From Mesorhizobium sp. M00.F.Ca.ET.216.01.1.1 (GTDB lineage Bacteria; Pseudomonadota; Alphaproteobacteria; Rhizobiales; Rhizobiaceae), in assembly GCF_004010325.2 (NCBI RefSeq), contig NZ_SADR02000005.1:62001-126000 (forward strand): a DNA stretch of 64,000 nt. Direction: 5' to 3'. Within the stretch, counting starts at the first letter, position 1; each line of letters starts with the position of its first letter. Made by a program: the position numbers and the translations under genes. Positions 34,783 to 43,990 of the stretch are shown piece by piece. Below the pieces are notes generated by a model. It did no database searches. It was given only the letters and a program-made list of their open reading frames with translations, and was not told where the DNA came from.

Positions 34783-36054
34783 ATGTCGGAGGTATCTCCG
34801 GTACTGATCGACCGCTTGCTGGCGATTTCACGGGCGCTTGCCGGCCATATCGACCCGGGCACCGCATTTCGGGCTACCGCCATCGAGATCGGCACGCTCA
34901 TTCCGCACGACCATATGGACTTGGCGGTGCTGTCGCAGGACGGGCATAAGCACGCCTGCTATGAAGCCGGTTTCTACACCAGCTGGAGCGAGCTGGCACA
35001 GCATCCGCTGCCGACCGAGGTCAGCCCGATACGCTCCGTGCTGTGGGGCGAGGTGCCCTATCTGCTTTCCGACGACGCGCTTTGCGACCAGCGCTTCCAT
35101 TTCGCCAAGGCAATCGATGGGCCGATCTTTGCCGCAAAGTTGCGCAGCCGCATCGTCGTGCCGCTCAGGGCGCGGGGTGGCATCATCGGCGCTCTCAACA
35201 TCAGCCGCCATAACCTTGGCTGCTACACGCTTTCGGACGTGGCTGTCGCCCAGCAATGCGCCGATCTCATCGCGCCTTACATTTTTGCGTTGATCCAGAC
35301 CGAGGAAGCGCGCCGGGCCATGCTTGCCGAGAGCGAGGCGCACAACCGGGTGGAACTGTTGCGGGTCGGAGCCTCGCAACTGACCGAGGGTATGGAGCGG
35401 GAGCGCCGCCGCATGGCCATGGATCTGCATGACCAGACGCTTGCCGACCTGGCCCGCATATCGCGCCAGGTCTCGGCCTTTCGCAGCCAGGGCGTGGCAC
35501 GCGCGGCCCAGCTCGCCGATCTCGAACAGGAGGTCGTCGGCTGCCTCACCGAGTTGCGCCACATCGTCGACGACATGCGGCCGAGCGTGCTCGAGCTGTT
35601 CGGCTTGCGCGACGCCGTCGAGGCGCATCTCAACCGCAGCGTCGCCAGGGCTAAGCCGCCGATTGCCGTGCGCATCGCCGACACCAGCGACGGCGGCGCC
35701 GACAGCCTGTCGGAAACGATGCGCACGACACTCTACCGGATCGTGCAGGAAGCGATCAACAACGCGGTTCGTCACGCCGCGGCGCGCCGCATCGATGTCC
35801 TGCTGGCGTCGACCGAGCACGTGCTGCGGGTCGTCGTCACCGACGACGGCCAGGGATGCGGCACCGTCGATCCGGCCGCCCCTGGTGGCATCGGGCACAT
35901 GCACACCCGCGCTGCCCTGATCGGAGCGCGCCTGCACTTCGAGCGGGCCGGCCGCAAGGGCGGTGGCACGCGGGTGGTGATCGAGGTTGACCGGGAGCCG
36001 GCCATGACGGCCGCAGTTGTGCCAGAACACCGAGCCGTGTCGGAGGCCATGTGA
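34783..36054 (+). CDS. Soluble sensor histidine kinase (GAF + HisKA_3)
   Basis: This 423-aa kinase has no transmembrane segment. A GAF-type domain (about residues 20-170) contains VVPLRARGGIIGALNISRHN. It is followed by a NarL-type dimerisation/phosphoacceptor helix with His216 in MDLHDQTLADLARI, and a HATPase_c domain with N-box EAINNAVRHAAARR and G-box DDGQGCG. It must sense a cytoplasmic signal. The start at 34783 has a GGGAGG site. Its stop overlaps the response-regulator start (TGATG), so the two are a coupled pair. Confidence 0.9.
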   Translation: MSEVSPVLIDRLLAISRALAGHIDPGTAFRATAIEIGTLIPHDHMDLAVLSQDGHKHACYEAGFYTSWSELAQHPLPTEVSPIRSVLWGEVPYLLSDDALCDQRFHFAKAIDGPIFAAKLRSRIVVPLRARGGIIGALNISRHNLGCYTLSDVAVAQQCADLIAPYIFALIQTEEARRAMLAESEAHNRVELLRVGASQLTEGMERERRRMAMDLHDQTLADLARISRQVSAFRSQGVARAAQLADLEQEVVGCLTELRHIVDDMRPSVLELFGLRDAVEAHLNRSVARAKPPIAVRIADTSDGGADSLSETMRTTLYRIVQEAINNAVRHAAARRIDVLLASTEHVLRVVVTDDGQGCGTVDPAAPGGIGHMHTRAALIGARLHFERAGRKGGGTRVVIEVDREPAMTAAVVPEHRAVSEAM

Positions 36055-36794
36055 TGCTTGTCATGATCGCGGAAAACGATGGACTGCACCGTACATTCGC
36101 GCGCCGAACCGTGGAGCAACTATGGCCCGGCGATGTCGAGGTGATCGAGGCGAGCGACGGCGAGGACGCCATCAATCTGGCGGCCGCGCGCGAGCCGCCG
36201 CATGTCGTGCTCGACCTGCAGCTACCCAAGGCGACCGGGATCGAAGTAGCCCGGTCGATCTGGAACCGCCATGCCGGCACGCACATCCTGTTCTGGTCGA
36301 ATTTCGCCGACGAGGCCTATGTCCGCGGCGTGGCGCGCATCGTGCCGCCCGGTTCGGTCTACGGCTACGTGCTCAAATCGGCGACGGAAGAGGGAATGCG
36401 TTTGGCGCTGCGCGGCGTCTTCCGCGAAGGCCACTGCATCATCGACCGCGAGATACGCGGCATCCAGCATCGCGTCCAGGACCGGTTCGAAGGGATAACC
36501 GACGGCGAGTATGAAAGCCTGATCGATATCGCGCTCGGCCTCACCGACAGGGCCATTGCGCAGCGCCGGGGCCTGTCGATCCGCGGCGCACAGAGCCGTA
36601 TCAAGCATGTCTACGATAAACTTGGCATCGTGCCGGCAGAGGACGGAGCAAGCGATACCTCGGTGTTCAACTCGCGCACCCGGGCAATCTATCTGGCGAT
36701 GGCGCGCGGGCTGATCAATGTCGACGCGCTGCGGCGCGAACAGGACCGCCTCGATGCCTGGCTGGCACAGGCGGCATCGCGGCAGGATGGATAA
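36054..36794 (+). CDS. NarL-type response regulator
   Basis: This 246-aa regulator is the cognate partner of the preceding kinase. The receiver domain has an acidic pocket (AEND), Asp54 in VVLDLQLPKATG and Lys in YGYVLKSATE. The output is a LuxR-like helix-turn-helix, ITDGEYESLIDIALGLTDRA followed by IAQRRGLSIRGAQSRIKHVY, with a longer C-terminal helix extension than usual. ATG 36054 overlaps the kinase stop. A 12-base-stem terminator follows. The target genes are unknown; the tautomerase/lactonase genes downstream are possible. Confidence 0.87.
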   Translation: MLVMIAENDGLHRTFARRTVEQLWPGDVEVIEASDGEDAINLAAAREPPHVVLDLQLPKATGIEVARSIWNRHAGTHILFWSNFADEAYVRGVARIVPPGSVYGYVLKSATEEGMRLALRGVFREGHCIIDREIRGIQHRVQDRFEGITDGEYESLIDIALGLTDRAIAQRRGLSIRGAQSRIKHVYDKLGIVPAEDGASDTSVFNSRTRAIYLAMARGLINVDALRREQDRLDAWLAQAASRQDG

Positions 36795-36827
36795 TTCCTG
36801 CGGCGAAACAGCGGCGCGGCCGCTGGG

Positions 36828-36864
36828 CAGCGACTGTGCAAACGCACAGTCGCTGTTGTGTTTT
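36828..36864 (+). terminator. Intrinsic terminator after the two-component operon
   Basis: cagcgactgtgc (36828-36839) and gcacagtcgctg (36844-36855) form a 12-base perfect stem with an AAAC loop. It is followed by TTGTGTTTT. It lies 33 bases after the response regulator stop and separates it from the tautomerase gene. Confidence 0.85.
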
Positions 36865-36935
36865 GACCCGTATCGGACTGGTTGAGCGGCGACTAACCTC
36901 AATCCCATAAGAAGAAAAAATATGGGAAAGCGCTC

Positions 36936-37127
36936 ATGCCGTTCGTCAACATACGGGTTCTCGAAGGCCATTCGCAAAAGCGCAAGAACGAGATCTCGCG
37001 CCGCGTCACCGAGGCGATCAGCGAGATCGCCGAGCTGCCGATGGACGCCATCTGGGTGGTGATCGAAGACGTAGCGGCCAGCGACTGGTTCGTCGCCGGC
37101 AAGCCCGTCGGCGAGCCTAAGGGCTAG
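36936..37127 (+). CDS. 4-oxalocrotonate tautomerase-like protein
   Basis: This 63-aa protein starts MPFVNIRVLEG, so after removal of Met the catalytic Pro1 is N-terminal, as the superfamily requires. The segment SQKRKNEISRRVTEAISEIA and the later WVVIEDVAASDWFVAG fit the beta-alpha-beta fold. It could tautomerise a keto-enol intermediate of the sugar or aromatic catabolism encoded nearby. A GGGAAAG site precedes the ATG; the lactonase gene follows two bases after its stop. Confidence 0.85.
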   Translation: MPFVNIRVLEGHSQKRKNEISRRVTEAISEIAELPMDAIWVVIEDVAASDWFVAGKPVGEPKG

Positions 37128-37129
37128 TA

Positions 37130-38020
37130 ATGTCGATGCCGGCGAGAGCTCGCCATTCCGGCTTCGGCGACGTCGTCGGAAATGCCACCTTGGAAAAACT
37201 GGCGGGCGGTTTCGGCTTCGTCGAAGGGCCGGTATGGCACCCCTATGAGAAGTGGCTGGTGTTCAGCGACATTTCGGAAAACCGCATGTATCGGCGGCGA
37301 CCTTCGGGCGAAGTCGAGCTGTTCCGGGAGCCGAGCCACAAGGCCAACGGCAATACGCTCGATCGCCAGGGACGGCTGGTCACCTGTGAGCATGCGACGA
37401 GCCGGGTTACGCGCGCCGAGCCGAACGGCACCACGACGGTTCTTGCCACCCATCACGGCAACAGGCAGCTCAACAGCCCGAACGATATCGTCGTTGCCAC
37501 CGGTGGGTCGATCTATTTCACCGACCCGAGCTTCGGCCGGATGGAATTTTACGGCGTGCCGCGGGCGCAGGAGCTGTCATTCCAGGGCATCTACCGGATC
37601 GATGCCGACGGCGCCCGAGTGACGCTGCTAGCTGATGACTTCGTGCAGCCGAACGGCCTCTGCTTCTCGCTGGACGAGTCGCGCCTGTTCATCAACGACA
37701 CCGAGCAAGGGCACATCAGGGTGTTTGGCGTCGAGGCGAATGGCGATCTGAATGGCGGCGCCGTGTGGGCGGTGGTCGAAGGCGAGGAACCGGGATCGCC
37801 TGATGGCATGAAGATCGACAGCCGCGGCAATGTCTATTGCACCGGTCCGGGCGGCATCCATGTTTTTGACGCATCGGGCGACATTTTGGGCGTCATCCGG
37901 ACACCGGAATACTGTGCGAACTTCACATTCGGCGACGACGATCTGAAGAGCCTTTACATCGCCGCGTCGAGATCGCTGTACCGGCTCAGGGTGCGCGTGC
38001 CGGGATTGAGACTGTTTTGA
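37130..38020 (+). CDS. SMP-30/gluconolactonase family protein
   Basis: This 296-aa six-bladed beta-propeller protein probably hydrolyses a sugar lactone. Metal-site landmarks are Glu in GFVEGPVW, Asn in NSPNDIVV, and the later Asn/Asp in QPNGLCFSLDES and GSPDGMKIDSRG. The motif FSDISENRMYRR is typical. It has no signal peptide, so the lactone would be cytoplasmic. It is adjacent to the tautomerase (2 bases) and upstream of a sugar importer, which together suggests oxidative sugar catabolism. Confidence 0.9.
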   Translation: MSMPARARHSGFGDVVGNATLEKLAGGFGFVEGPVWHPYEKWLVFSDISENRMYRRRPSGEVELFREPSHKANGNTLDRQGRLVTCEHATSRVTRAEPNGTTTVLATHHGNRQLNSPNDIVVATGGSIYFTDPSFGRMEFYGVPRAQELSFQGIYRIDADGARVTLLADDFVQPNGLCFSLDESRLFINDTEQGHIRVFGVEANGDLNGGAVWAVVEGEEPGSPDGMKIDSRGNVYCTGPGGIHVFDASGDILGVIRTPEYCANFTFGDDDLKSLYIAASRSLYRLRVRVPGLRLF

Positions 38021-38117
38021 GTCCGAGGCCATTCATGCTCAAATCAGGATTGGAGGTAGGCCGGCGTCAAAACCGGCGAGAATTGTAGCAGTCGACAACA
38101 CCAGGGAGGACTATGAC

Positions 38118-39131
38118 ATGAAGAAGATACTCATCTTAAGCGCCCTTGCGGCGATGCTCGCGTCGGGCACCGCACTTGCCGATACCAGCGGCAAGAAGAT
38201 CGCCTTCTCCAACAATTATGCCGGCAATTCGTGGCGGCAGGCGATGCTGAACAGCTACGGCATCGTCACCAAGAAGGCGGTCGAAGACAAGGTGGTCGCG
38301 GCAGCCGACGTCTTCACGACTGCCGACAAGGAAGTTCCGACCCAGGCAGCGCAGGTGCAGAACCTGATCCTGCAGGGCTACGATGCCATCGTCATCAACG
38401 CCGCCTCGCCGGACGCGCTCAACGGTGCCATCAAGCAGGCTTGCGATGCGGGCATCACCGTCGTTTCATTCGACGGCATCGTCACCGAACCCTGCGCCTA
38501 CCGCGTCGTGGTCGATTTCAAGGACATGGGCAAGCAGGAAGTCGAGCAGATGGCCAAGTTCCAGCCCAAGGGCGGCAACCTGCTGGAGATCCGCGGCCTT
38601 GCCGGCACGTCGATCGACGATGCCATCCATGCCGGCATCCTGGAGGGCGTCGCCGCCCATCCCGAATTCAAGATCGTCGGCTCGGTCACCGGCGACTGGG
38701 ACCAGACGACGGCGCAGAAGGCGGTGGCGACGATCCTGCCGTCGCTGCCGGAAGTCGTCGGCATCGTCGACCAGGGCGGTGACGGCTACGGCGCGGCGCA
38801 GGCCTTCGCGGCCGCCGGCAAGCCGCGTCCGACCATCATCATGGGCAACCGCCAGGACGAGTTGCAATGGTGGAAGGAACAGAAGGAGAAGGACGGCTAC
38901 CAGACCTGGTCGGCTTCCATTGCGCCCGGCGTGTCGTCGCTTGCCTTCTGGGTGGCGCAGCAGGTGCTCGACGGTCGCAAAGACATTCCGCACGATCTGC
39001 TGGTGCCGTACCTCGCCTTCACCCAGGATGATTTCGAGGCGGCGCTGCCGAACATTCCCAAGGGCGGTGTCGCCAGCCACGAATACACGCAGGAAGATGC
39101 CATCGCGGCCATCAAAGCCAACATCAAGTGA
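38118..39131 (+). CDS. Sugar ABC transporter substrate-binding protein (RbsB-like)
   Basis: This 337-aa periplasmic protein has a Sec signal peptide (ILILSALAAMLASGTALA, cleavage before DTSGKK) and a type I periplasmic-binding fold. The regions QGYDAIVINAASPDALNGAI and GITVVSFDGIV are typical of ribose/xylose/allose-type binding proteins. It is the first gene of an importer with one ATPase and two permeases. The ligand cannot be assigned by eye. A small hairpin (39134-39150) follows the stop and may stabilise its mRNA relative to the rest of the operon. Confidence 0.92.
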   Translation: MKKILILSALAAMLASGTALADTSGKKIAFSNNYAGNSWRQAMLNSYGIVTKKAVEDKVVAAADVFTTADKEVPTQAAQVQNLILQGYDAIVINAASPDALNGAIKQACDAGITVVSFDGIVTEPCAYRVVVDFKDMGKQEVEQMAKFQPKGGNLLEIRGLAGTSIDDAIHAGILEGVAAHPEFKIVGSVTGDWDQTTAQKAVATILPSLPEVVGIVDQGGDGYGAAQAFAAAGKPRPTIIMGNRQDELQWWKEQKEKDGYQTWSASIAPGVSSLAFWVAQQVLDGRKDIPHDLLVPYLAFTQDDFEAALPNIPKGGVASHEYTQEDAIAAIKANIK

Positions 39132-39133
39132 TG

Positions 39134-39150
39134 TGGCACGATCGGTGCCA
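39134..39150 (+). other. Intercistronic hairpin after binding-protein gene
   Basis: tggcac (39134-39139) pairs with gtgcca (39145-39150) around a 5-base loop, just after the binding-protein stop and 17 bases before the ATPase gene. A position like this often raises binding-protein mRNA abundance over permease mRNA. The stem is short, so the effect is uncertain. Confidence 0.4.
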
Positions 39151-39167
39151 ACCGGATATCGTGGAGT

Positions 39168-40631
39168 ATGGCTGGAGATAGCGCAGACATCGTCAGGCTG
39201 GACGGCGCCGAAAAGCATTTCGGCGCCGTCCGCGCGCTCGACGGCGTCGATTTCCACGTCGGTGCCGGCGAGTGCGTCGGCCTTGTCGGTCACAATGGCG
39301 CGGGTAAATCGACACTCATGCATATGGTGGCGGGCACGCTGGTGCCCGACAGCGGGCAGATCGCAGTGCGCGGCGGCATCGAGCACAATTATTCGGTGCC
39401 GCGTGCGCAGCAGCTCGGCATACGCTGCGTGTTCCAGGAACTGTCGCTGTGCCCGAACCTCAGCGTCGCCGAAAACACGCGCATCAACCATCCAGCGCTG
39501 CGCGGGCTCGGTTGGCGGCGCAAGGCCGCCGATCTCATCGCCGCCAAACTCGACGAGATCTTTCCGGACCACAGCATCTCGGCTTCCGATATTGCCGGCG
39601 ACCTCTCCATCGGCAGGCGGCAGACGGTCGAGGTGGCGCGCGCCTTCACGGTGACGCAGGATCCGCTCGAGCTGGTCATCCTCGACGAGCCGACCTCCTC
39701 GCTCGATGCGCATACGGCCGGCCAGTTGCTGGCCTTCGTCCGCCGCTTCGTCGCCGCTGGCGGAAGCTGCATCCTGATCTCGCATGTGCTGGGCGAGGTG
39801 CTGCAAAATGCCGACCGCATCGTGGTCATGCGCGACGGCAAGGTCGTCGCGGCCGATGCGGCGAAGGCTTTCGATCGCGACAGGCTGGTCACCACGATGG
39901 GTGGTGCGGAAGCGCGTGAGAAGATCGCGGCCGAAATCGCGAAACGAGAGGCCGGCCCCTTGCGGGTCCGGGCTCGTCCGGCGCGGCAAGAGGACGGCAA
40001 GCAGCTTGTCGCGAATGCGGGTGAGATCATCGGACTTGCCGGACTTGCCGGACATGGACAGACCGACCTGCTGCTGGCGATCTTCGCCGCGGCTTCGCGC
40101 GCCAAGGCTGGCATCGAGGTCACCGCGCCGGTGGCGCTGGTCGCCGGCGACCGCCAAGCGGACGGGATTTTCCCGCAGTGGTCGATCGCCGAGAATATCG
40201 GCATCCGCTCGCTGGCGCGATTGCGCAACGGTCTCTTGATCTCGCCGCAGCGCGAAGCCGAACTCGCCGAATTCTGGCGGGGGAAAATCGGCATCCGCAC
40301 GCCCGACCTGAACAACAACATCTTCTCGCTGTCCGGCGGCAACCAGCAGAAGACCTTGTTTGCCCGCGCGCTCGGCTCCGACGCGAAGATTGTGCTGATG
40401 GACGATCCGATGCGCGGCGTCGATATCGGCACCAAGCTCGAGGTCTACGATCTCGTGCGCGAAGAGGCTCGCAACGGCCGCACCTTCCTCTGGTACACCA
40501 CGGAAACCGAAGAGCTCGACAATTGCGACCACATCTACGTGTTCAAGAACGGCCGGATTGTCGCCAATCTTCGTCGCGACGAACTGACAGAGGAAAAGAT
40601 CATCCAGTCCTCGTTCGGCGACGCGGCCTGA
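39168..40631 (+). CDS. Sugar ABC transporter ATP-binding protein (RbsA-type, two domains)
   Basis: This 487-aa protein is a fused pair of ATPase domains. Domain 1 has a good Walker A ([19 protein letters not shown]) and Walker B ([12 protein letters not shown]), but its signature is [15 protein letters not shown] rather than LSGGQ. Domain 2 has no Walker A ([15 protein letters not shown]), a normal signature [17 protein letters not shown], and Asp in place of the catalytic Glu in [11 protein letters not shown]. Degenerate second domains are usual in RbsA-like proteins. It drives uptake with the two permeases downstream; the next gene starts two bases on. Confidence 0.92.
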   Translation: MAGDSADIVRLDGAEKHFGAVRALDGVDFHVGAGECVGLVGHNGAGKSTLMHMVAGTLVPDSGQIAVRGGIEHNYSVPRAQQLGIRCVFQELSLCPNLSVAENTRINHPALRGLGWRRKAADLIAAKLDEIFPDHSISASDIAGDLSIGRRQTVEVARAFTVTQDPLELVILDEPTSSLDAHTAGQLLAFVRRFVAAGGSCILISHVLGEVLQNADRIVVMRDGKVVAADAAKAFDRDRLVTTMGGAEAREKIAAEIAKREAGPLRVRARPARQEDGKQLVANAGEIIGLAGLAGHGQTDLLLAIFAAASRAKAGIEVTAPVALVAGDRQADGIFPQWSIAENIGIRSLARLRNGLLISPQREAELAEFWRGKIGIRTPDLNNNIFSLSGGNQQKTLFARALGSDAKIVLMDDPMRGVDIGTKLEVYDLVREEARNGRTFLWYTTETEELDNCDHIYVFKNGRIVANLRRDELTEEKIIQSSFGDAA

Positions 40632-40632
40632 G

Positions 40633-41613
40633 ATGACAGCGGCGTCCGTCGAGAACGGCCTCAGGAGTTCCTCTACCCGCCGCGCCGCGGCGCGGGCGCG
40701 CATGCTGCGCAGCCTGTTGCCGGCACTGTCACTGGCGCTGGTGCTGATGGCGATCGCCTGGCTCAACCCGCGCGCCATCAGCTATTTCGGCTTCAGCCTG
40801 ATGCTCAACCTGGCGATCCCGATCGCTTTGGCGACGATCGCGCAGATGTTCGTCATCTCCGGCAACGAGCTCGACCTGTCGATCGGCACCTTCGTCGGTT
40901 TCGTCGGTTGCGTCACGGCGACATGGCTGAAGGATGCGCCGCTGCTCGGCGTCGCGGTCCTCGCCGGATCGATCGGCGTCTACGCGCTGCTCGGCGCTCT
41001 GATCCATCTGCGCAACCTGCCATCAATCGTGGTGACGCTCGGCATGAGCTTCGTCTGGCAGGGCCTGGCCATCCTTATCCTGCCCAAGCCCGGCGGCAAG
41101 GCGCCGGACTGGCTGCTGTCGATCATGGCTTTCAAGCCGCCTCTCATTCCGTTCCCGATCATCGCGGCGCTGCTGATCGCCGCGGTCGTCCATTTCGGCC
41201 TGATGCGCACCTCCTACGGCGTGATCTTGCGCGGGTCGGGCGGCAATGCCGCAGCCCTCGAGCGCGCCGGCTGGTCGCTGCTCAGGACCAAGATCGTGCT
41301 GTTTGCGCTGACCGGCCTGTTCGGCGTGCTGTCCGGCATGGCCCTGATCGGCATCACCACCTCGGCCGATGCCAATATCGGCAATGGCTACACGCTGCTG
41401 TCGATCGCCGGCGTCATCCTCGGCGGCGGCGAATTCGTCGGCGGGCGGGTGTCGCCGATTGGCGCGGTGATCGGAGCGCTGACGCTGGCGCTCGCCGCCT
41501 CACCGCTGCTGACCTTCATGCACATTCCGCCCGATTGGCAGGTGGCGGCCAATGGCGCCATCCTTATCATCGTGCTGGCGGCTCGGGTGCTGATCAGCCG
41601 CAGGGAGAGATGA
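40633..41613 (+). CDS. Sugar ABC transporter permease (RbsC family), first
   Basis: This 326-aa inner-membrane protein has about nine to ten hydrophobic segments. The motif ISGNELDLSIGTFVGFVGCV is the conserved core of RbsC-type permeases, and the cytoplasmic EAA-like loop lies in GSGGNAAALERAGWSLLRTK. It follows the ATPase by one base. The second, different permease follows three bases after its stop, so the pore is probably a heterodimer. Substrate unknown. Confidence 0.92.
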   Translation: MTAASVENGLRSSSTRRAAARARMLRSLLPALSLALVLMAIAWLNPRAISYFGFSLMLNLAIPIALATIAQMFVISGNELDLSIGTFVGFVGCVTATWLKDAPLLGVAVLAGSIGVYALLGALIHLRNLPSIVVTLGMSFVWQGLAILILPKPGGKAPDWLLSIMAFKPPLIPFPIIAALLIAAVVHFGLMRTSYGVILRGSGGNAAALERAGWSLLRTKIVLFALTGLFGVLSGMALIGITTSADANIGNGYTLLSIAGVILGGGEFVGGRVSPIGAVIGALTLALAASPLLTFMHIPPDWQVAANGAILIIVLAARVLISRRER

Positions 41614-41616
41614 GCA

Positions 41617-42564
41617 ATGACCTCGCTGCGGATGCTGCTAACCAAACCGTGGATCTGGTCGTTCCTCGGCGCGCTGCTTGTGTGGCTGGCGACAATCGCC
41701 TTCACCGGCGGCTACGGCGGCGGCGGCATGATCACCGCGGCGCTGTCGCTCGCCGTGTTCACTGTCATCGTCGGGGTCGGGCAGATGTTCGTCATCACGC
41801 TCGGGCCGGGCAATGTCGACCTGTCGCTGCCGGCCAATATCGGTCTCGCCAGCGCGGTGGCCATGAAGGTCATGGACGGCAATGATTCGATGATCGCCGT
41901 CGGGCTACTGGCGGCGCTCGCCTGCGGCATGGCGATCGGTGCCGCCAACTATCTGCTGATCTGGGCTCTGCGCATTCCGCCGATCATTGCCACGCTGTCG
42001 GCCAGCTTCATCATCCAGTCGATCGACATCAGCTACGGGCGCGGCCTGCAGATCAAGCCGCCGCCGGGCTTCGCCGATTTCGCCAATTGGCAGATTCTTG
42101 GCATTCCGGTGCTGGCGATGCTCACCGTGCTGTTCACCATCGGCGCCGCCATCGCGCTGCAGCGCATGATCTATGGCCGCTCGGTGCTGGCAATCGGCCA
42201 GAACATCCGTGCCGCCTGGCTGGCAGGCGTCAATGTCGGCCGCATCCGCTTTTTCACCTACACGCTATGCGGCGCGCTCGGCGGCATCGACGGGGCGCTG
42301 CTTGCCGGCTATTTCCGCGGCGCCAATGTCGATATCGGCAACGAGTACCTTTTGGCCTCGATCGCCGTCGTCGTCATCGGCGGCACCTCGGTTGCGGGCG
42401 GCAAGGCCAATGTGCCTGGAGTTTGGGGCGCGGCGCTGTTCCTGGTGCTGCTGCTCACCATGCTCAACACCTTCGGCGTCAGCGTCGGCGTGCGCCTGGT
42501 GCTGACCGGGCTGATCATCGTCGGCGTCATCACCGCCGCCGGCGGCCAGAAGGCGCTGCGCTGA
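41617..42564 (+). CDS. Sugar ABC transporter permease (RbsC family), second
   Basis: This 315-aa permease has the same family core (ITLGPGNVDLSLPANIGLASA) and the loop ALQRMIYGRSVLAIGQNIRA. It pairs with the first permease at 40633-41613. The C-terminal ALFLVLLLTMLNTFGVSVGV is typical. The operon of binding protein, ATPase and two permeases ends here or continues into the BMP-type importer after 138 bases; no terminator is seen between them. Confidence 0.92.
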   Translation: MTSLRMLLTKPWIWSFLGALLVWLATIAFTGGYGGGGMITAALSLAVFTVIVGVGQMFVITLGPGNVDLSLPANIGLASAVAMKVMDGNDSMIAVGLLAALACGMAIGAANYLLIWALRIPPIIATLSASFIIQSIDISYGRGLQIKPPPGFADFANWQILGIPVLAMLTVLFTIGAAIALQRMIYGRSVLAIGQNIRAAWLAGVNVGRIRFFTYTLCGALGGIDGALLAGYFRGANVDIGNEYLLASIAVVVIGGTSVAGGKANVPGVWGAALFLVLLLTMLNTFGVSVGVRLVLTGLIIVGVITAAGGQKALR

Positions 42565-42702
42565 GGCGACTGCCAAGGCGACATTTCTTTTGCCGTCAAA
42601 TTTGACCACGTGGACAAAAGCCAGGCGCCGTTCCATAGTTCCGTTGCTGATATTCCAGAGAACAAAGCCGGCTCGACACGGCGCCAATCAGAGGGGCATG
42701 CA

Positions 42703-43734
42703 ATGGAAAACGGGAAGAGCAAAATCCAATCGAAACGCGAAGGGCTTTCGCGGCGCAATGTGCTGGAGCTGGGCGCGTTCGGCCTGGCGGCAGCCTTGCT
42801 GCCGGGCAGTGCCTTCGCCAAGGACAAGAAGCTGAAGGTGGCGGCGATCTTCGCCACACCGATCGAGGAGCCATGGGACAACCAGATCCATGTCGCCCTG
42901 CAGAAGGCCGAGAAGGAACTCGGCATCGCGTACAAATGGTCGGAGAAGGTTCAGACTGCTGATTTCAGCCGCGTCATGCGCGAATATGCGCAAGGCGGCT
43001 ACCAGCTGGTGCTGGGCGATGCCTTCGCGGCAGAACGTGAATCCCGCCGCACGGCCAAGCAGTTCCCGAAGACAGCCTTTCTGTTCGGCTCCGGCGCTGG
43101 GCCGGCCGAGCCGAATTTCGGTGTCTTCGACAACTGGATCCATGAGCCAGCTTATCTCTCCGGCATGATTGCCGGAAAGATGTCGAAATCAGGCACGATC
43201 GGCGCGGTCGCGGCGATGGGCATTCCGGAAGTGAACCGGCTGGTCAACGCCTTCTTTGCCGGCGCCAAGGAAGTCAATCCGAACATCAAGAAGAAGGTCG
43301 CCTTCATCGGTTCCTTCTTCGACCCGCCGAAGGCAAAGGAGGCGGCTGTCGCCCAGATCGACGCCGGCGCGGATGTGATTTATGCCGAGCGCTTCGGCGT
43401 CATCGAGGCGGCGGCGGAAAAGAAGATCCTCGCCATCTCCAACATGTCCGACCAGGCGAGCCTCGGCCCCGACACGGTGATCACGGGGCCGGTGTGGGAC
43501 ATGTATCCGACGGTCGAGCAGGCGATCAAGCTGGTCAAGGCCGGCGTCTTCACGGCGCAGGACTATGGCGATTTCTCGCGCATGGCCAAGGGCGGGTCGT
43601 ATCTCGCGCCCTACCACAAGTTCGACAAGACCCTGCCTGCCGAGGTCAAGGAGATGGTCGAAAAGAAAAAGGCCGAAATCCTCGACGGCAATTTCCGCGT
43701 CGATGTCGACGAGAACACGCCAGTATCGGACTAA
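42703..43734 (+). CDS. BMP-family ABC transporter substrate-binding protein
   Basis: This 343-aa protein belongs to the BMP/PnrA class, which in several bacteria binds purine nucleosides. It carries a twin-arginine leader (LSRRNVLELGAFGLAAALLP), so export probably uses Tat, unlike the Sec-type binding protein upstream. Typical elements are KVAAIFATPIEEPWDNQIH, FGVFDNWIHEPAYLSGMIAG and GADVIYAERFGVIEAA. Start 42703 is chosen because an AGAGGGG site precedes it; a longer frame exists. It is separated from its ATPase by a repeat. Confidence 0.9.
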   Translation: MENGKSKIQSKREGLSRRNVLELGAFGLAAALLPGSAFAKDKKLKVAAIFATPIEEPWDNQIHVALQKAEKELGIAYKWSEKVQTADFSRVMREYAQGGYQLVLGDAFAAERESRRTAKQFPKTAFLFGSGAGPAEPNFGVFDNWIHEPAYLSGMIAGKMSKSGTIGAVAAMGIPEVNRLVNAFFAGAKEVNPNIKKKVAFIGSFFDPPKAKEAAVAQIDAGADVIYAERFGVIEAAAEKKILAISNMSDQASLGPDTVITGPVWDMYPTVEQAIKLVKAGVFTAQDYGDFSRMAKGGSYLAPYHKFDKTLPAEVKEMVEKKKAEILDGNFRVDVDENTPVSD

Positions 43735-43766
43735 AGACTCTGTCTCGGGGTCTGGTGCTTGTCCCA

Positions 43767-43934
43767 CCCCCTCTGTCCTGCCGGACATCTCCCCCTCAAG
43801 GGGGGAGATTGGCAGCTTCGCCGGCGGTACTGCTCTTCGATGTGGAAATTGGCGAAAGCAGAAGTGACATCCGATCTCCCCCTTGAGGGTGAGATGCCAA
43901 GTTTTGGCAAAGAGGGTAGGCCAGAGGGGGCGCA
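43767..43934. repeat. Long imperfect inverted repeat between BMP protein and ATPase genes
   Basis: The left arm begins cccctctgtcctgccggaca and runs into ctccccctcaagggggg (43767-43806); the right arm carries gatctcccccttgaggg and ends ccagagggggcgc near 43934. It is a degenerate relative of the element at 15704-15862. It occupies most of the 256-base gap within the importer operon and may uncouple expression of the binding protein from the ATPase and permeases. Confidence 0.7.
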
Positions 43935-43990
43935 GCGCATTCCCACAGGTCAAAGCTGAATCGTAAAGCCAATTCCGATCGGGAGCACCC

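Noticed and set aside
36828..36864. Possible small RNA with a terminator hairpin
   Set aside because: The perfect stem directly follows the response-regulator gene and is simplest as its terminator; no separate promoter is visible.
38466..40778. A 770-codon open frame on the minus strand
   Set aside because: It is antisense to a binding-protein gene and an ABC ATPase with clear family motifs. It has no recognisable domain and a composition typical of antisense frames in high-GC DNA.
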